From: JANXSD01 sp043758125
GTDB lineage: Bacteria > Bacteroidota > Bacteroidia > AKYH767-A > OLB10
Assembly (NCBI GenBank): GCA_043758125.1
Contig: JAYVOC010000190.1
Location: forward strand, 1 to 10,946
Direction of reading: 5' to 3'
Length of the DNA stretch: 10,946 nt
Both the position numbers and the translations under genes were made by a program. The notes under the pieces are model-generated. The model was not told the origin of the DNA, did not search any database, and saw nothing but the letters and a program-made list of their open reading frames with translations. This document shows, piece after piece, positions 1-7,012 of the stretch (position 1 is the first letter of the stretch; each line of letters opens with the position of its first letter).

Positions 1-357
1 TTCAGAAATATTTATATTTTGTACTTTCATCAGATCATAAAAACGCTTTGCTTCAGCAATTTTACGATATTTTTCAAAGCTAAAAAAAAGCCTTCCAGAT
101 TGATTCAAACTATCTTTTTTTACAGTAAGATAAACACAATGAAAATTCCAGTTGCCACCTTCATATTTCCAGATGCTGTCTTTTAATATTACAGGACCTC
201 CAAGAATTAATACTGCATCTGTCTTTGTAACAGAATTAAATGAATGAAGTGATGTATCAGGTAAGTTTAAATGAATTTCCGCTTTATAATCCGCAGACTG
301 TGCGAATGAAAAATACGATATTGAAAAAAAAAGCAAAGCAATAAATACAGTTTTCAT
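1..357 (-). CDS. Secreted protein of unknown function, N-terminal part (runs off the window)
   Basis: An open frame of 119 codons starts with ATG at 357 and reads without a stop to base 1, so only the N-terminal part is present. It opens with a typical signal peptide: MKTVF followed by a hydrophobic stretch and a likely cleavage after SFAQ (about residue 20). The mature part has alternating hydrophobic residues around 'AVLILGGPVIL' and then a charged, aromatic segment near 'RLFFSFEKYRKIAEAKRFY' (about residues 91-109), compatible with a mixed beta/alpha soluble domain. I do not recognise the family. It lies 47 bases downstream of the FISUMP lipoprotein on the same strand and may be the fourth gene of the receptor operon. 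The upstream start context is A/T-rich with no Shine-Dalgarno, as is usual for Bacteroidota. Reading frame and export signal are seen directly; operon membership is inferred. Confidence 0.75.
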   Translation of the reverse strand, partial: MKTVFIALLFFSISYFSFAQSADYKAEIHLNLPDTSLHSFNSVTKTDAVLILGGPVILKDSIWKYEGGNWNFHCVYLTVKKDSLNQSGRLFFSFEKYRKIAEAKRFYDLMKVQNINISE

Positions 358-404
358 ATTTTAACTAATGATCTAAATTATTTATTTTAATCAGAAAATA
401 ATTG

Positions 405-1148
405 TTAATCTTTTACACATCGAACGCTGAAGCCATAATTTTTATAAGTATGTGATCTGAAAATAGCTGAATTTTTATAATCTAGATAACGATACCATAC
501 TTCCGAATTATTTTGTTCAGATATACTCCACCAGAACTCTGTTGCAAATTGTCCGGGATCACCGTAATTACTATTAAATAGTTTGCAACCATTAGCGATT
601 GCATTGAATCCGCTTTCATTATTTCCCCAAACTTTTTCGAAAGTTGTCCAGCCATTAGGCGCTTGCTTTTTTAATTTATCGCCTTCACCATTTCCTCTCC
701 ATCCTGGCTTATCGGCCTCTGAGGAATTCATCCCAAGAAATATTTCCATTTTCTTCCACTCATTATCTGTAGGAATATGCCAGCCTTCAGGAGCAAGTTG
801 TTTTGCGTTTTTTAAAGTATACCAATTATAAAACCTACCAATTAATTCATTTGAATTTGTGATATTATCAGCATATGCACCTATGGTATCCACATTCCAT
901 TTTAATGAATCTGATTGAATCTGATTGATAAAATCACCATTCTTATACTTCTTTACTTTGAGATCTTCGGCCATCCACCATTGGTTCCCAATTTTTATTG
1001 TTTTGTAAATATTACCATCAACATCAGTAACAGTACCGGTTTCTTTCAATACAATTGTATCATCTGTTTTTTTACAAGAACTTTCCATTATTGTAAATAA
1101 AAAGATCAAGCAATAGATAAATTTATAAGAATATCTAATTTTTTCCAT
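405..1148 (-). CDS. FISUMP-domain lipoprotein
   Basis: This 247-residue protein matches the FISUMP family (Fibrobacter succinogenes major paralogous domain). The family pattern begins near residue 38 with 'TVTDVDGNIYKTIKIG' followed by 'QWWMAEDLK'. It continues through 'GRFYNWYT', 'APEGWHIPTDNEW' and 'GFNAIANG', and ends with the typical 'YGFSVRCVKD' at the C-terminus. The N-terminus is a hydrophobic signal (about residues 9-21) followed by 'ESSCKK', so Cys25 is the probable lipidation site. Glu at -3 is atypical for a lipobox, which usually has Leu, Ile or Val there. FISUMP proteins are exported and abundant in Bacteroidota and Fibrobacteres; their biochemical role is not established. The gene begins 16 bases after the stop of paralog A and so is probably co-transcribed with it and the TonB receptor. 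The domain call is firm; a role as a surface accessory to the receptor is inference. Confidence 0.9.
   Translation of the reverse strand: MEKIRYSYKFIYCLIFLFTIMESSCKKTDDTIVLKETGTVTDVDGNIYKTIKIGNQWWMAEDLKVKKYKNGDFINQIQSDSLKWNVDTIGAYADNITNSNELIGRFYNWYTLKNAKQLAPEGWHIPTDNEWKKMEIFLGMNSSEADKPGWRGNGEGDKLKKQAPNGWTTFEKVWGNNESGFNAIANGCKLFNSNYGDPGQFATEFWWSISEQNNSEVWYRYLDYKNSAIFRSHTYKNYGFSVRCVKD
907..928. repeat. Tandem 10-base repeat inside the FISUMP gene
   Basis: The 10-base unit GAATCTGATT occurs twice in a row, with two bases of a third copy. The unit length is not a multiple of three, so gain or loss of one copy would shift the frame of the lipoprotein near residues 74-81. Two copies are too few to claim active slippage. 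Confidence 0.6.
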
Positions 1149-1164
1149 TTCTCATTTATTATTT

Positions 1165-2496
1165 TTACTGCTTTACAAATCGCTTATATTCAACAATACC
1201 ACTAATATTTACTTTAACAATATAAATTCCATTTGTAAGGCTTTGGATATTTATAAGTTCTGAATACGAACCAGAAATTAATTCAACATTTTTGTTGAAA
1301 ATAATTCTCCCAAATGAATCATAAATAGTATAGTTAAAATCTTGTTTAATGCTTGTCGATAAATGTATATTAATTAGCTCTGTTGCTGGATCAGGAAATA
1401 AGTTCAGTTCAGAAAAATTGAACCTGTTGTTATTTAATTCAGGACAAACAACTGCAAGATCACGATCATTACAATAGCCAGGATAACAACACAACAATGG
1501 AGTATTAAAGTTAGCGTCTGGATCAAAATTACAGGCCATAGTATCTGTACAGCCAAATTTTATTTTATGCTTGCAGGAATCAATAATATTACATGAAAAA
1601 TTGAAACTGTATTCAATATATGACGGATCTGTACATCCACAAGATGCAGGATATTTAAGAATCGGAGAAACAAGTGTATCACCGCCTGAACTGTTCACTC
1701 CTTCTGCAATTAAATTTATAGAATTACCCAATGAATCTAATACTTCAATATTTAATTCGAAAGAAATTTTTCCTTTAGTTGTTAATTGTGCAACAAGAAT
1801 TTTATTGTTTCCATTTATTGCTGAAACTCCGTCATTCTGTTGCAAATATGCATTGTTACTAATAAATGAAGAGCCAGTATTTATTGATCCGAAAACTGTT
1901 GTATCGACATTTGATATATCCTTGAATCCATTATCAATCCATTGGCCTAGAGTAGATGTATTAGTAATAAAACCATCTGAAATCGTCAAAGGAATTCCCG
2001 CTGAAGAATCAGCATTAACTAATAGTCCGTTGCTTATCGATGCACTTCCTCCAAAATTATTATTTCCGCCAATGATTGAACCATTAGTATCATCTGATTT
2101 TAAAACTCCAAAATTTGTTTTAGTAGGAAGCCCAATCGTTAACCAACTGTCAAGACCAAGAAGTGGATTATTCGGAAACCAACTCTGATTTATCAAATAA
2201 CCAAAGTATGCTGTCGGACGATCAGTGTTATTATAAAAGTTCTCTGTACTCTCAATTTTTAAAGTATGGTTTGCATCTCCATAAATTTTTCTCAATTTAT
2301 AACCTGAATTCAATTCAACAAATACATGATAAGTTTTAGATCCGGAAATTAAAATGCTTCCGCCCGTTACGTCAGTTGAATCATTATTATCAGAAACATA
2401 ATAAGTTTCAACAATGATTTTTTTTACCTGTGCATTTGCATGATAAGTAAAAAGTAAAACCAAATAAAAAAATACAAAAACAATTTGCTTCATCAT
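1165..2496 (-). CDS. Secreted core-family protein, paralog A, with cysteine-rich insert and T9SS type A sorting domain
   Basis: The 443-residue protein has a signal peptide (residues 1-22, ending 'HANA'). Its core (about 24-265) resembles paralogs B and C: 'KIIVETYYVS', 'TYHVFVELNSGYK', 'LGLDSWLTIG', 'NFGVLKSDD', 'NKILVAQLTTKGKISFELNI'. Residues 286-351 hold ten cysteines in two GCTD-type modules ('CGCTDPSYIEY' and 'FGCTDTMACNFDPDAN'), a motif common in exported Bacteroidota proteins. Residues 364-443 form a T9SS type A sorting domain ('LNLFPDPATE', 'YTIYDSFGRI', 'LTNGIYIVKV', ending 'KRFVKQ'), which in this family directs outer-membrane translocation and surface attachment or release. ATG at 2496 is followed by a second ATG at 2493; either could start. 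The gene begins 9 bases after the TonB receptor stop, so co-transcription is very likely. It is more diverged from B and C than they are from each other. No enzymatic motif is visible and the core's function is unknown. Confidence 0.88.
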   Translation of the reverse strand: MMKQIVFVFFYLVLLFTYHANAQVKKIIVETYYVSDNNDSTDVTGGSILISGSKTYHVFVELNSGYKLRKIYGDANHTLKIESTENFYNNTDRPTAYFGYLINQSWFPNNPLLGLDSWLTIGLPTKTNFGVLKSDDTNGSIIGGNNNFGGSASISNGLLVNADSSAGIPLTISDGFITNTSTLGQWIDNGFKDISNVDTTVFGSINTGSSFISNNAYLQQNDGVSAINGNNKILVAQLTTKGKISFELNIEVLDSLGNSINLIAEGVNSSGGDTLVSPILKYPASCGCTDPSYIEYSFNFSCNIIDSCKHKIKFGCTDTMACNFDPDANFNTPLLCCYPGYCNDRDLAVVCPELNNNRFNFSELNLFPDPATELINIHLSTSIKQDFNYTIYDSFGRIIFNKNVELISGSYSELINIQSLTNGIYIVKVNISGIVEYKRFVKQ

Positions 2497-2505
2497 AGTA
2501 AAGAA

Positions 2506-5505
2506 TTATAATTTATAAGAAATACTAAGCAGATATCCAGTTCCATAAGTATATTTATCATAAAGCTTATATTCCACAGGAGTTTTATACGATCGCTGAA
2601 TAGGTGAATTTAAAATATTTTTTACTGTAATACTTGCGCTGAAATGTTTGCTGATTTTTTTCGTAGCCTTAAAATCAAATAACTGTCGCGGCAATTCGTA
2701 AATATCAGGAATGGAAGAAACATTAGAAGAAATAACTAATCGCGGACCTTGAACATTATAACTTAGTGTAAGAATAAGATCAGGATGTTTGAATGAATAA
2801 GAAAGAATTCCGTTAATCACATAAGGAGCCTGACCAAACATTTGCCGTTTCACTGTGTCCTCGTAAAATATTGTTGTTGTTGTTCCTACTGTTTGCTTTC
2901 TTGTTCTTACAAAAGTACTTTTTGAATTAGCAAAGGTGATGTTAGCATTTAATTCGAGATGACTCGTAATAATTTTCCTTCCATCTATTTCAATGCCTTT
3001 AACATTTGAATTATCAACATTACCCCAAGTATATACGTCACTATATTCAAGTTCAATATGGTTTCTGAAGTCTTTATTAAACAGACTTAATGAAACATTA
3101 TCATTATTTTTAAAATAAGATTCAAGCCTTAGATCATAATTGTTTACTTGTACCATTTTAAGATCTGGGTTTCCCTGAACATTTGCTTGTAATTCATAAT
3201 CGTAAATAACAGCACCTGAAAGCTCTCTAATACTCGGCCTTGCAACAGTTTGGCTGAAATTAAATCGAAGGTTCACAGGTGAATCTTCATTGTTTTTAAT
3301 TTTATAAATAATATTTGCACTAGGCAGAATACTTGCTTTATTTATTTCACCAGGATTAGCATTCGGTTGCCCCTGAGCATAATTCCTTCTGATATCATCT
3401 TTAATATAACCAATTGAATCGAATAAAAATATATCAGTATATATATGGGATTTTTCAACTCTTAAGCCCCCAGAAATTCTTAATCGAGGAAAAATAGTAT
3501 AATCAAGCATAATAAAACCCGATGTTAAATTACTTCTTCCTATTGAATGATTTATCGGTAATACATCTTGAAAATAAACCCAATCAATAGTATTATTATT
3601 AATAGCAAAATTGTTGAGACTTAATATTTCATCAAGGTTGGTTGATTGAGGTGCTGCAACACTATTCCCACGACGGAAATAATAATGATACTGATCAAAT
3701 TTTTGCTGATCATGCTGATAACTTCCGCCAAATTTAAATTTCCTAGGAAGATCAGGTTTATTGCCAATTGGAAATTCGGCAGAAATCCTCGAATCAAATA
3801 AATTATCTTTTAAATATCTGAAATATCTGTCAGCTGGTTGGTTGGTTGGATCTATTGCAATAGTTGATGTGCCGTCTCCAGCATACACAATGTTTCTGAA
3901 ATCAGGTGCAGTACTTTTTCCGTTTGTAAAAGATGCATTGGATTCAATCTTTATTTTATTTCTAGGAATATAATGTTCAGACTTAAATTGATAAACTAAT
4001 TGTCGTCTTTGCTCATAAAACTGCGTTAGAGTAATATTTGCATTTTTTATTTCAAAACCATTTTTTACATTATTAACACCAACAAAGTTCGGCATAAATA
4101 AAAATGAAACTGAATTGTTTGTATTTAGTTTATAGGCAATATTGCACAATGCACTCCATCCACTCGTTTCTCTTGTATTCTGTCGCTTCTCATCCGACAA
4201 TGTAAAATAAGTTTCTGGATAAATTCTTTGAGCTTCAGCATTCGGATCATTTATAATTGAACTGTAATATCTTAAACCAATTATATAACCTAGCTGTTTT
4301 CCAAATAATGTTGTTTGATTACCTAAGCTGAAAGACTGGCTGAAATCAAGAGGTGCATTTCTTAATTTTGTATTCCAAGAATTCGGAAATGATTGCCCCG
4401 TTTTACTTGCTGAGGAATTTATTTTATTAAAAGCCTGATTAGTATAATCTCCAGTAGTATACTTGTTTTTCGCATCAGTGTAAGCGACATTATCATTAAT
4501 AAGTGCAGGAGCCAGTAATCCAAGCTGTACCAAACCCAATTTAAAATAATAATTATTCCAGGGTGTATTTCCTGTTACACCGATAGAATTAAAATAAGGA
4601 GCTAATCCAATAGCAACGAATTGCTGGTACTGATTCGGAAATAAATTTGGTGAATTGAAATCATTATGATCACGGTCGCGTAAACCCGTATCAAAACCAA
4701 GCAAATCAGTTTTACTATGTTGTGTTGATACAATATTTTTAAAAGTAGATTGACTGTTAAATCCAAAAGAGCTTTCAACATTTAGCGAAAGTTGTTCAGG
4801 ATAATCTTTTGTTTCAATTGAAATATATGCACCTGCCCAGTCGCCAGGTAAATCAGCACTTGCAGTTTTTGTAATTATAATATTGTCAACTAAACTTGCA
4901 GGAAATAAATCAAGTTTAATGTTATTTGTAAATGGGTCTAATGTTGGGATGCGAGAACCGTTTATTGATGTTTTTACATAACGGTCACCAAGACCACGCA
5001 CTGTAATAAAAGCTCCATTGGTAGAAACACCTGAAACACGTGTAACAGCAGCAGTAACATTATTATCGCCTGTTTTTTTCATCGTCTCCGATGAAATATA
5101 ATCGATGGTTGTAGCAGAATTTTTCTTGATCTGTTCAACGTAATAATCTTTCGATCTAACAGCTTTTGCCACAATCTGAACTTCCCCTAATGCTTGAGCG
5201 GATGAAATCATTACAAAATTCTTAACTAAGACTTGATCAGTTGAAAGCTGTACGGTTTCTTCAATTGTTTTATAACTCAAATAAGAAATAACAAGAATCT
5301 GGGGCGTCGATTCAGGAATTTTTAGAGAAAAATTTCCGTCAAAATCGGTACTTATTCCAATAGCTTTATTCGATTTTAAAACTACAGTTACTCCAATTAA
5401 AGTCTCTCCCTTATCATCGGTAATTTTACCGCGAATAGTACCTTGTCCAAAGGAAACAAGAACACTCAATAGAGCAAGTAAAATAAATAATAAATGTTTT
5501 TTCAT
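2506..5505 (-). CDS. TonB-dependent outer-membrane receptor with carboxypeptidase-regulatory-like N-terminal domain
   Basis: This is a 999-residue receptor counted from ATG at 5505. The open frame extends to a TTG at 5523, but the ATG gives a clean signal peptide (MKKHLLFILL..., cleavage near Gly20/Gln21) and is preferred. Residues 22-105 form a CarboxypepD_reg-like domain ('GTIRGKITDDKGETLIGVTV', 'STDFDGNFSLKIP'). The plug (about 115-238) includes 'VTRVSGVSTNGAFITVRGLG', 'DRYVKTSINGSRIPTLDPF' and 'SADLPGDWAGAYISIETKD', typical of one receptor subfamily. The rest, about 760 residues, alternates like a 22-strand barrel and ends 'YLLSISYKL'. It would import a ligand across the outer membrane using TonB/ExbBD energy; the ligand cannot be read from sequence. 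No SusD-like partner is adjacent, which argues against a classical glycan SusCD pair. There is no N-terminal STN signalling domain. It is followed after 9 bases by paralog A, then by the FISUMP lipoprotein. Confidence 0.93.
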   Translation of the reverse strand: MKKHLLFILLALLSVLVSFGQGTIRGKITDDKGETLIGVTVVLKSNKAIGISTDFDGNFSLKIPESTPQILVISYLSYKTIEETVQLSTDQVLVKNFVMISSAQALGEVQIVAKAVRSKDYYVEQIKKNSATTIDYISSETMKKTGDNNVTAAVTRVSGVSTNGAFITVRGLGDRYVKTSINGSRIPTLDPFTNNIKLDLFPASLVDNIIITKTASADLPGDWAGAYISIETKDYPEQLSLNVESSFGFNSQSTFKNIVSTQHSKTDLLGFDTGLRDRDHNDFNSPNLFPNQYQQFVAIGLAPYFNSIGVTGNTPWNNYYFKLGLVQLGLLAPALINDNVAYTDAKNKYTTGDYTNQAFNKINSSASKTGQSFPNSWNTKLRNAPLDFSQSFSLGNQTTLFGKQLGYIIGLRYYSSIINDPNAEAQRIYPETYFTLSDEKRQNTRETSGWSALCNIAYKLNTNNSVSFLFMPNFVGVNNVKNGFEIKNANITLTQFYEQRRQLVYQFKSEHYIPRNKIKIESNASFTNGKSTAPDFRNIVYAGDGTSTIAIDPTNQPADRYFRYLKDNLFDSRISAEFPIGNKPDLPRKFKFGGSYQHDQQKFDQYHYYFRRGNSVAAPQSTNLDEILSLNNFAINNNTIDWVYFQDVLPINHSIGRSNLTSGFIMLDYTIFPRLRISGGLRVEKSHIYTDIFLFDSIGYIKDDIRRNYAQGQPNANPGEINKASILPSANIIYKIKNNEDSPVNLRFNFSQTVARPSIRELSGAVIYDYELQANVQGNPDLKMVQVNNYDLRLESYFKNNDNVSLSLFNKDFRNHIELEYSDVYTWGNVDNSNVKGIEIDGRKIITSHLELNANITFANSKSTFVRTRKQTVGTTTTIFYEDTVKRQMFGQAPYVINGILSYSFKHPDLILTLSYNVQGPRLVISSNVSSIPDIYELPRQLFDFKATKKISKHFSASITVKNILNSPIQRSYKTPVEYKLYDKYTYGTGYLLSISYKL
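2871..2884. repeat. Trinucleotide TTG run inside the TonB receptor gene
   Basis: TTG is repeated four times plus two bases. On the coding strand it gives a short Thr-rich stretch (GTTTTI) in the barrel, probably an external or periplasmic loop. It is in frame, so length changes would not disrupt the gene. Confidence 0.5.
3835..3850. repeat. Short tetranucleotide (TGGT) repeat inside the TonB receptor gene
   Basis: TGGT is repeated about 3.75 times. On the coding strand it encodes part of 'DPTNQPADRY' in the barrel. Tetranucleotide runs can cause phase variation in surface genes, but this tract is shorter than known phase-variable tracts usually are. Confidence 0.5.
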
Positions 5506-5523
5506 GTGATGGCGCTTCAGCAA

Positions 5524-5571
5524 TTAAATAATAAAACATCTCCAAAATGTATTCAACATTTCTAGAGATGT
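5524..5571 (-). terminator. Probable intrinsic terminator between paralog B and the TonB receptor
   Basis: On the minus strand, ACATCTC (5571-5565) pairs with GAGATGT (5542-5536). A second inner stem of 6 bp (AAATGT with ACATTT, 5561-5556 and 5550-5545) sits around a 5-base loop, separated by small bulges. The right arm is followed by TTTATTATTTAA. The hairpin starts 26 bases after the stop of paralog B. It sits 30 bases before the receptor ATG, so it could also act as an attenuator in read-through transcripts. Confidence 0.65.
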
Positions 5572-5597
5572 CTCCTTATTTGTTCAATGAACTGAGA

Positions 5598-6704
5598 CTA
5601 AAATTTTACGATTTTCTTTGTTGATTTAATTCCATCCAATGATACCTCTACAAAATATTGCCCAGCTTGTAATGATGAAACATCTACAGTTTCAATGTAT
5701 TTATCAGTAATTTTTCCTAACACTTTTGAAACAATAACATTCCCAATAATATCATATACTTTGTAGCTATTATTTTCAGATTTTTTTGTCGGAATAATTT
5801 CTAATTTAATAGTTGAACCGTTTGATGGATTAGGAAAAACATTCAAAATTGTTTTTGATGTAGTTGACATTATATCCTTAATACCTTGCGATGTAGCAGA
5901 AGAATAATTACATGCCGGGAATAGAATTTCATTTCCTGTTGGATTAACCGCAACATAATTTTCAACAAATCCAGTTGGAGTTCCAATTTGAATATTTAAT
6001 GAAAAAGAAAAAACACCATCAGTAGTCATTTGTGCAATCAAAACTCTGTTATCTGCTGTTGGTCCTGTAGAACCATTTAAAGAAGCCCAGGATCCATTTG
6101 AAGTAGAAAATGTTGGTCCATTAGTTCCATCATTTTGATTATCAAACATGGCAATTTCTGAAGAAATGCCAATTGATGTTAATTGCTCAGGAACTCCAGC
6201 TATTAATCCATCTTGTGAAGTTAATGGGATACCTGCAAAAGGGCTATTGTTCTGCAATACAACATCGTTATTTACAATTGTTGAAATACCATCATCATCT
6301 GTCTTAAGTATTCCAAAATTTCCTGCACAAGCAGCCCCAACTGACAACCATGAATCAAGCATTACTGTATTGTTTTTTGCCTGATTTTTACTGTAGGTTG
6401 GAGAAGTTGCTCCACGATCTTCATTATTAAAGAATAAGGTTGTCGTACTTATCGTTAAAGTATGCAATGGTGTTCCGGAAGCGTCTTGAATTCCATATGC
6501 TGCCTGGAATTTATAACCAGTGAGCATGTCAACGTAAATCCGGTATGTTACAGATCCTACCGGTAAAACTCCACCTGAAGAATTTACAGTAGTATCATTT
6601 CCATTAGATACATAATATTTTTCAACGATGATATTTTCTAACCCTTGTGCATTAGATAATACTGATAGTAAAATTAGGCAGAAGCCAAGTAAAATTATTT
6701 TCAT
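5598..6704 (-). CDS. Secreted core-family protein, paralog B, with T9SS type A sorting domain
   Basis: The 368-residue protein starts with a signal peptide (residues 1-19, 'VLSNA' then Gln). The core (about 22-265) is very close to paralog C: 'LENIIVEKYYVS', 'TYRIYVDMLTGYKFQAAYG', 'FFNNEDRGAT', 'NTVMLDSWLSVGAA', 'SNGSWASLNGSTGPT', 'VLIAQMTTDGVFSFSLNIQI'. After a linker, residues 286-368 form a T9SS type A sorting domain ('ILNVFPNPSNG', 'YKVYDIIGNVI', 'LQAGQYFVEVSLDG', ending 'TKKIVKF'). The protein is therefore predicted to be exported by Sec, then moved to the cell surface or released by T9SS. The core looks beta-rich, with no catalytic motif I can recognise. The gene has its own promoter candidate (6981-6949) and a terminator after it, so it is probably transcribed alone. 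Its neighbours, paralog C upstream and the TonB receptor with paralog A downstream, suggest a shared but unidentified surface role. Confidence 0.88.
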   Translation of the reverse strand: MKIILLGFCLILLSVLSNAQGLENIIVEKYYVSNGNDTTVNSSGGVLPVGSVTYRIYVDMLTGYKFQAAYGIQDASGTPLHTLTISTTTLFFNNEDRGATSPTYSKNQAKNNTVMLDSWLSVGAACAGNFGILKTDDDGISTIVNNDVVLQNNSPFAGIPLTSQDGLIAGVPEQLTSIGISSEIAMFDNQNDGTNGPTFSTSNGSWASLNGSTGPTADNRVLIAQMTTDGVFSFSLNIQIGTPTGFVENYVAVNPTGNEILFPACNYSSATSQGIKDIMSTTSKTILNVFPNPSNGSTIKLEIIPTKKSENNSYKVYDIIGNVIVSKVLGKITDKYIETVDVSSLQAGQYFVEVSLDGIKSTKKIVKF

Positions 6705-6814
6705 TGTAGTACTTTTTATTAGTTGTCTTGTTTTCTATGAATAAGAATTTACAGAAATTTAGATGTTAGATAACTTACCAAAAACTGAAATAATTCTATA
6801 TTCTTATTACGAGG

Positions 6815-6822
6815 CAAAATTA
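6815..6822 (-). promoter_or_regulatory. Isolated TAnnTTTG element upstream of paralog B
   Basis: On the minus strand the sequence reads TAATTTTG, a full match to the Bacteroidota -7 consensus TAnnTTTG. No TTG is found at the expected 17-23 base distance upstream. It would give a shorter leader (about 105 bases) than the element at 6949-6981. Confidence 0.3.
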
Positions 6823-6948
6823 GAAACGCAAAACATGGTTTGTTTTAACGCTATATTAAAATTGTGTTAAGTTTGTAATACAACCTGTCCTAAATTTCTA
6901 AATATGGGGTGAAGGTTTTGCAGCAAAAAAATAATAATTTTCAGATAC

Positions 6949-6981
6949 CAAATTTATCTATGTTAAGAAAATGCTAACAAA
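6949..6981 (-). promoter_or_regulatory. Promoter candidate for paralog B
   Basis: On the minus strand TTTG (6981-6978) is followed after 21 bases by TAAATTTG (6956-6949). This fits the Bacteroidota primary sigma factor consensus (TTTG at -33, TAnnTTTG at -7) in both elements and in spacing. Transcription would begin near 6942, leaving a leader of roughly 240 bases before the paralog B start. Confidence 0.5.
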
Positions 6982-7012
6982 TGGCTGAGAAATCTTTCTT
7001 TAACTTAATTAT

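Larger units (their letters stand above)
6705..7012. other. Intergenic region between paralogs C and B (308 bases), no gene
   Basis: No credible coding frame is present on either strand; the few ATG-started frames stop within about a dozen codons. There is no remnant of a T9SS sorting domain after the stop of paralog C in the reading frames I checked by eye. The region holds a promoter candidate for paralog B close to the end of paralog C and a second isolated -7 element nearer the B start. Only a weak imperfect hairpin could be drawn after paralog C, so no terminator is called for it. Confidence 0.7.

Noticed and set aside
1571..2188. A 205-codon plus-strand open frame opposite paralog A
   Set aside because: It lies wholly antisense to a protein with a signal peptide, paralog-conserved core and sorting domain. 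Its own translation has no recognisable domain and is the usual shadow of an AT-rich gene.
2506..5505. Calling the receptor a SusC homolog for glycan uptake
   Set aside because: No SusD-like gene follows, and the plug motifs fit another receptor subfamily, so the substrate is left open.
5506..5523. Starting the TonB receptor at TTG 5523
   Set aside because: This adds six residues including Lys-Arg-His-His before an already ideal signal peptide; ATG at 5505 is the simpler start.
6963..7004. Terminator after paralog C
   Set aside because: The minus-strand arms (GTTAAAGAAA and TTTTCTTAAC) pair only with a bulge across a long loop, and the inner part pairs poorly, so it is too weak to call.
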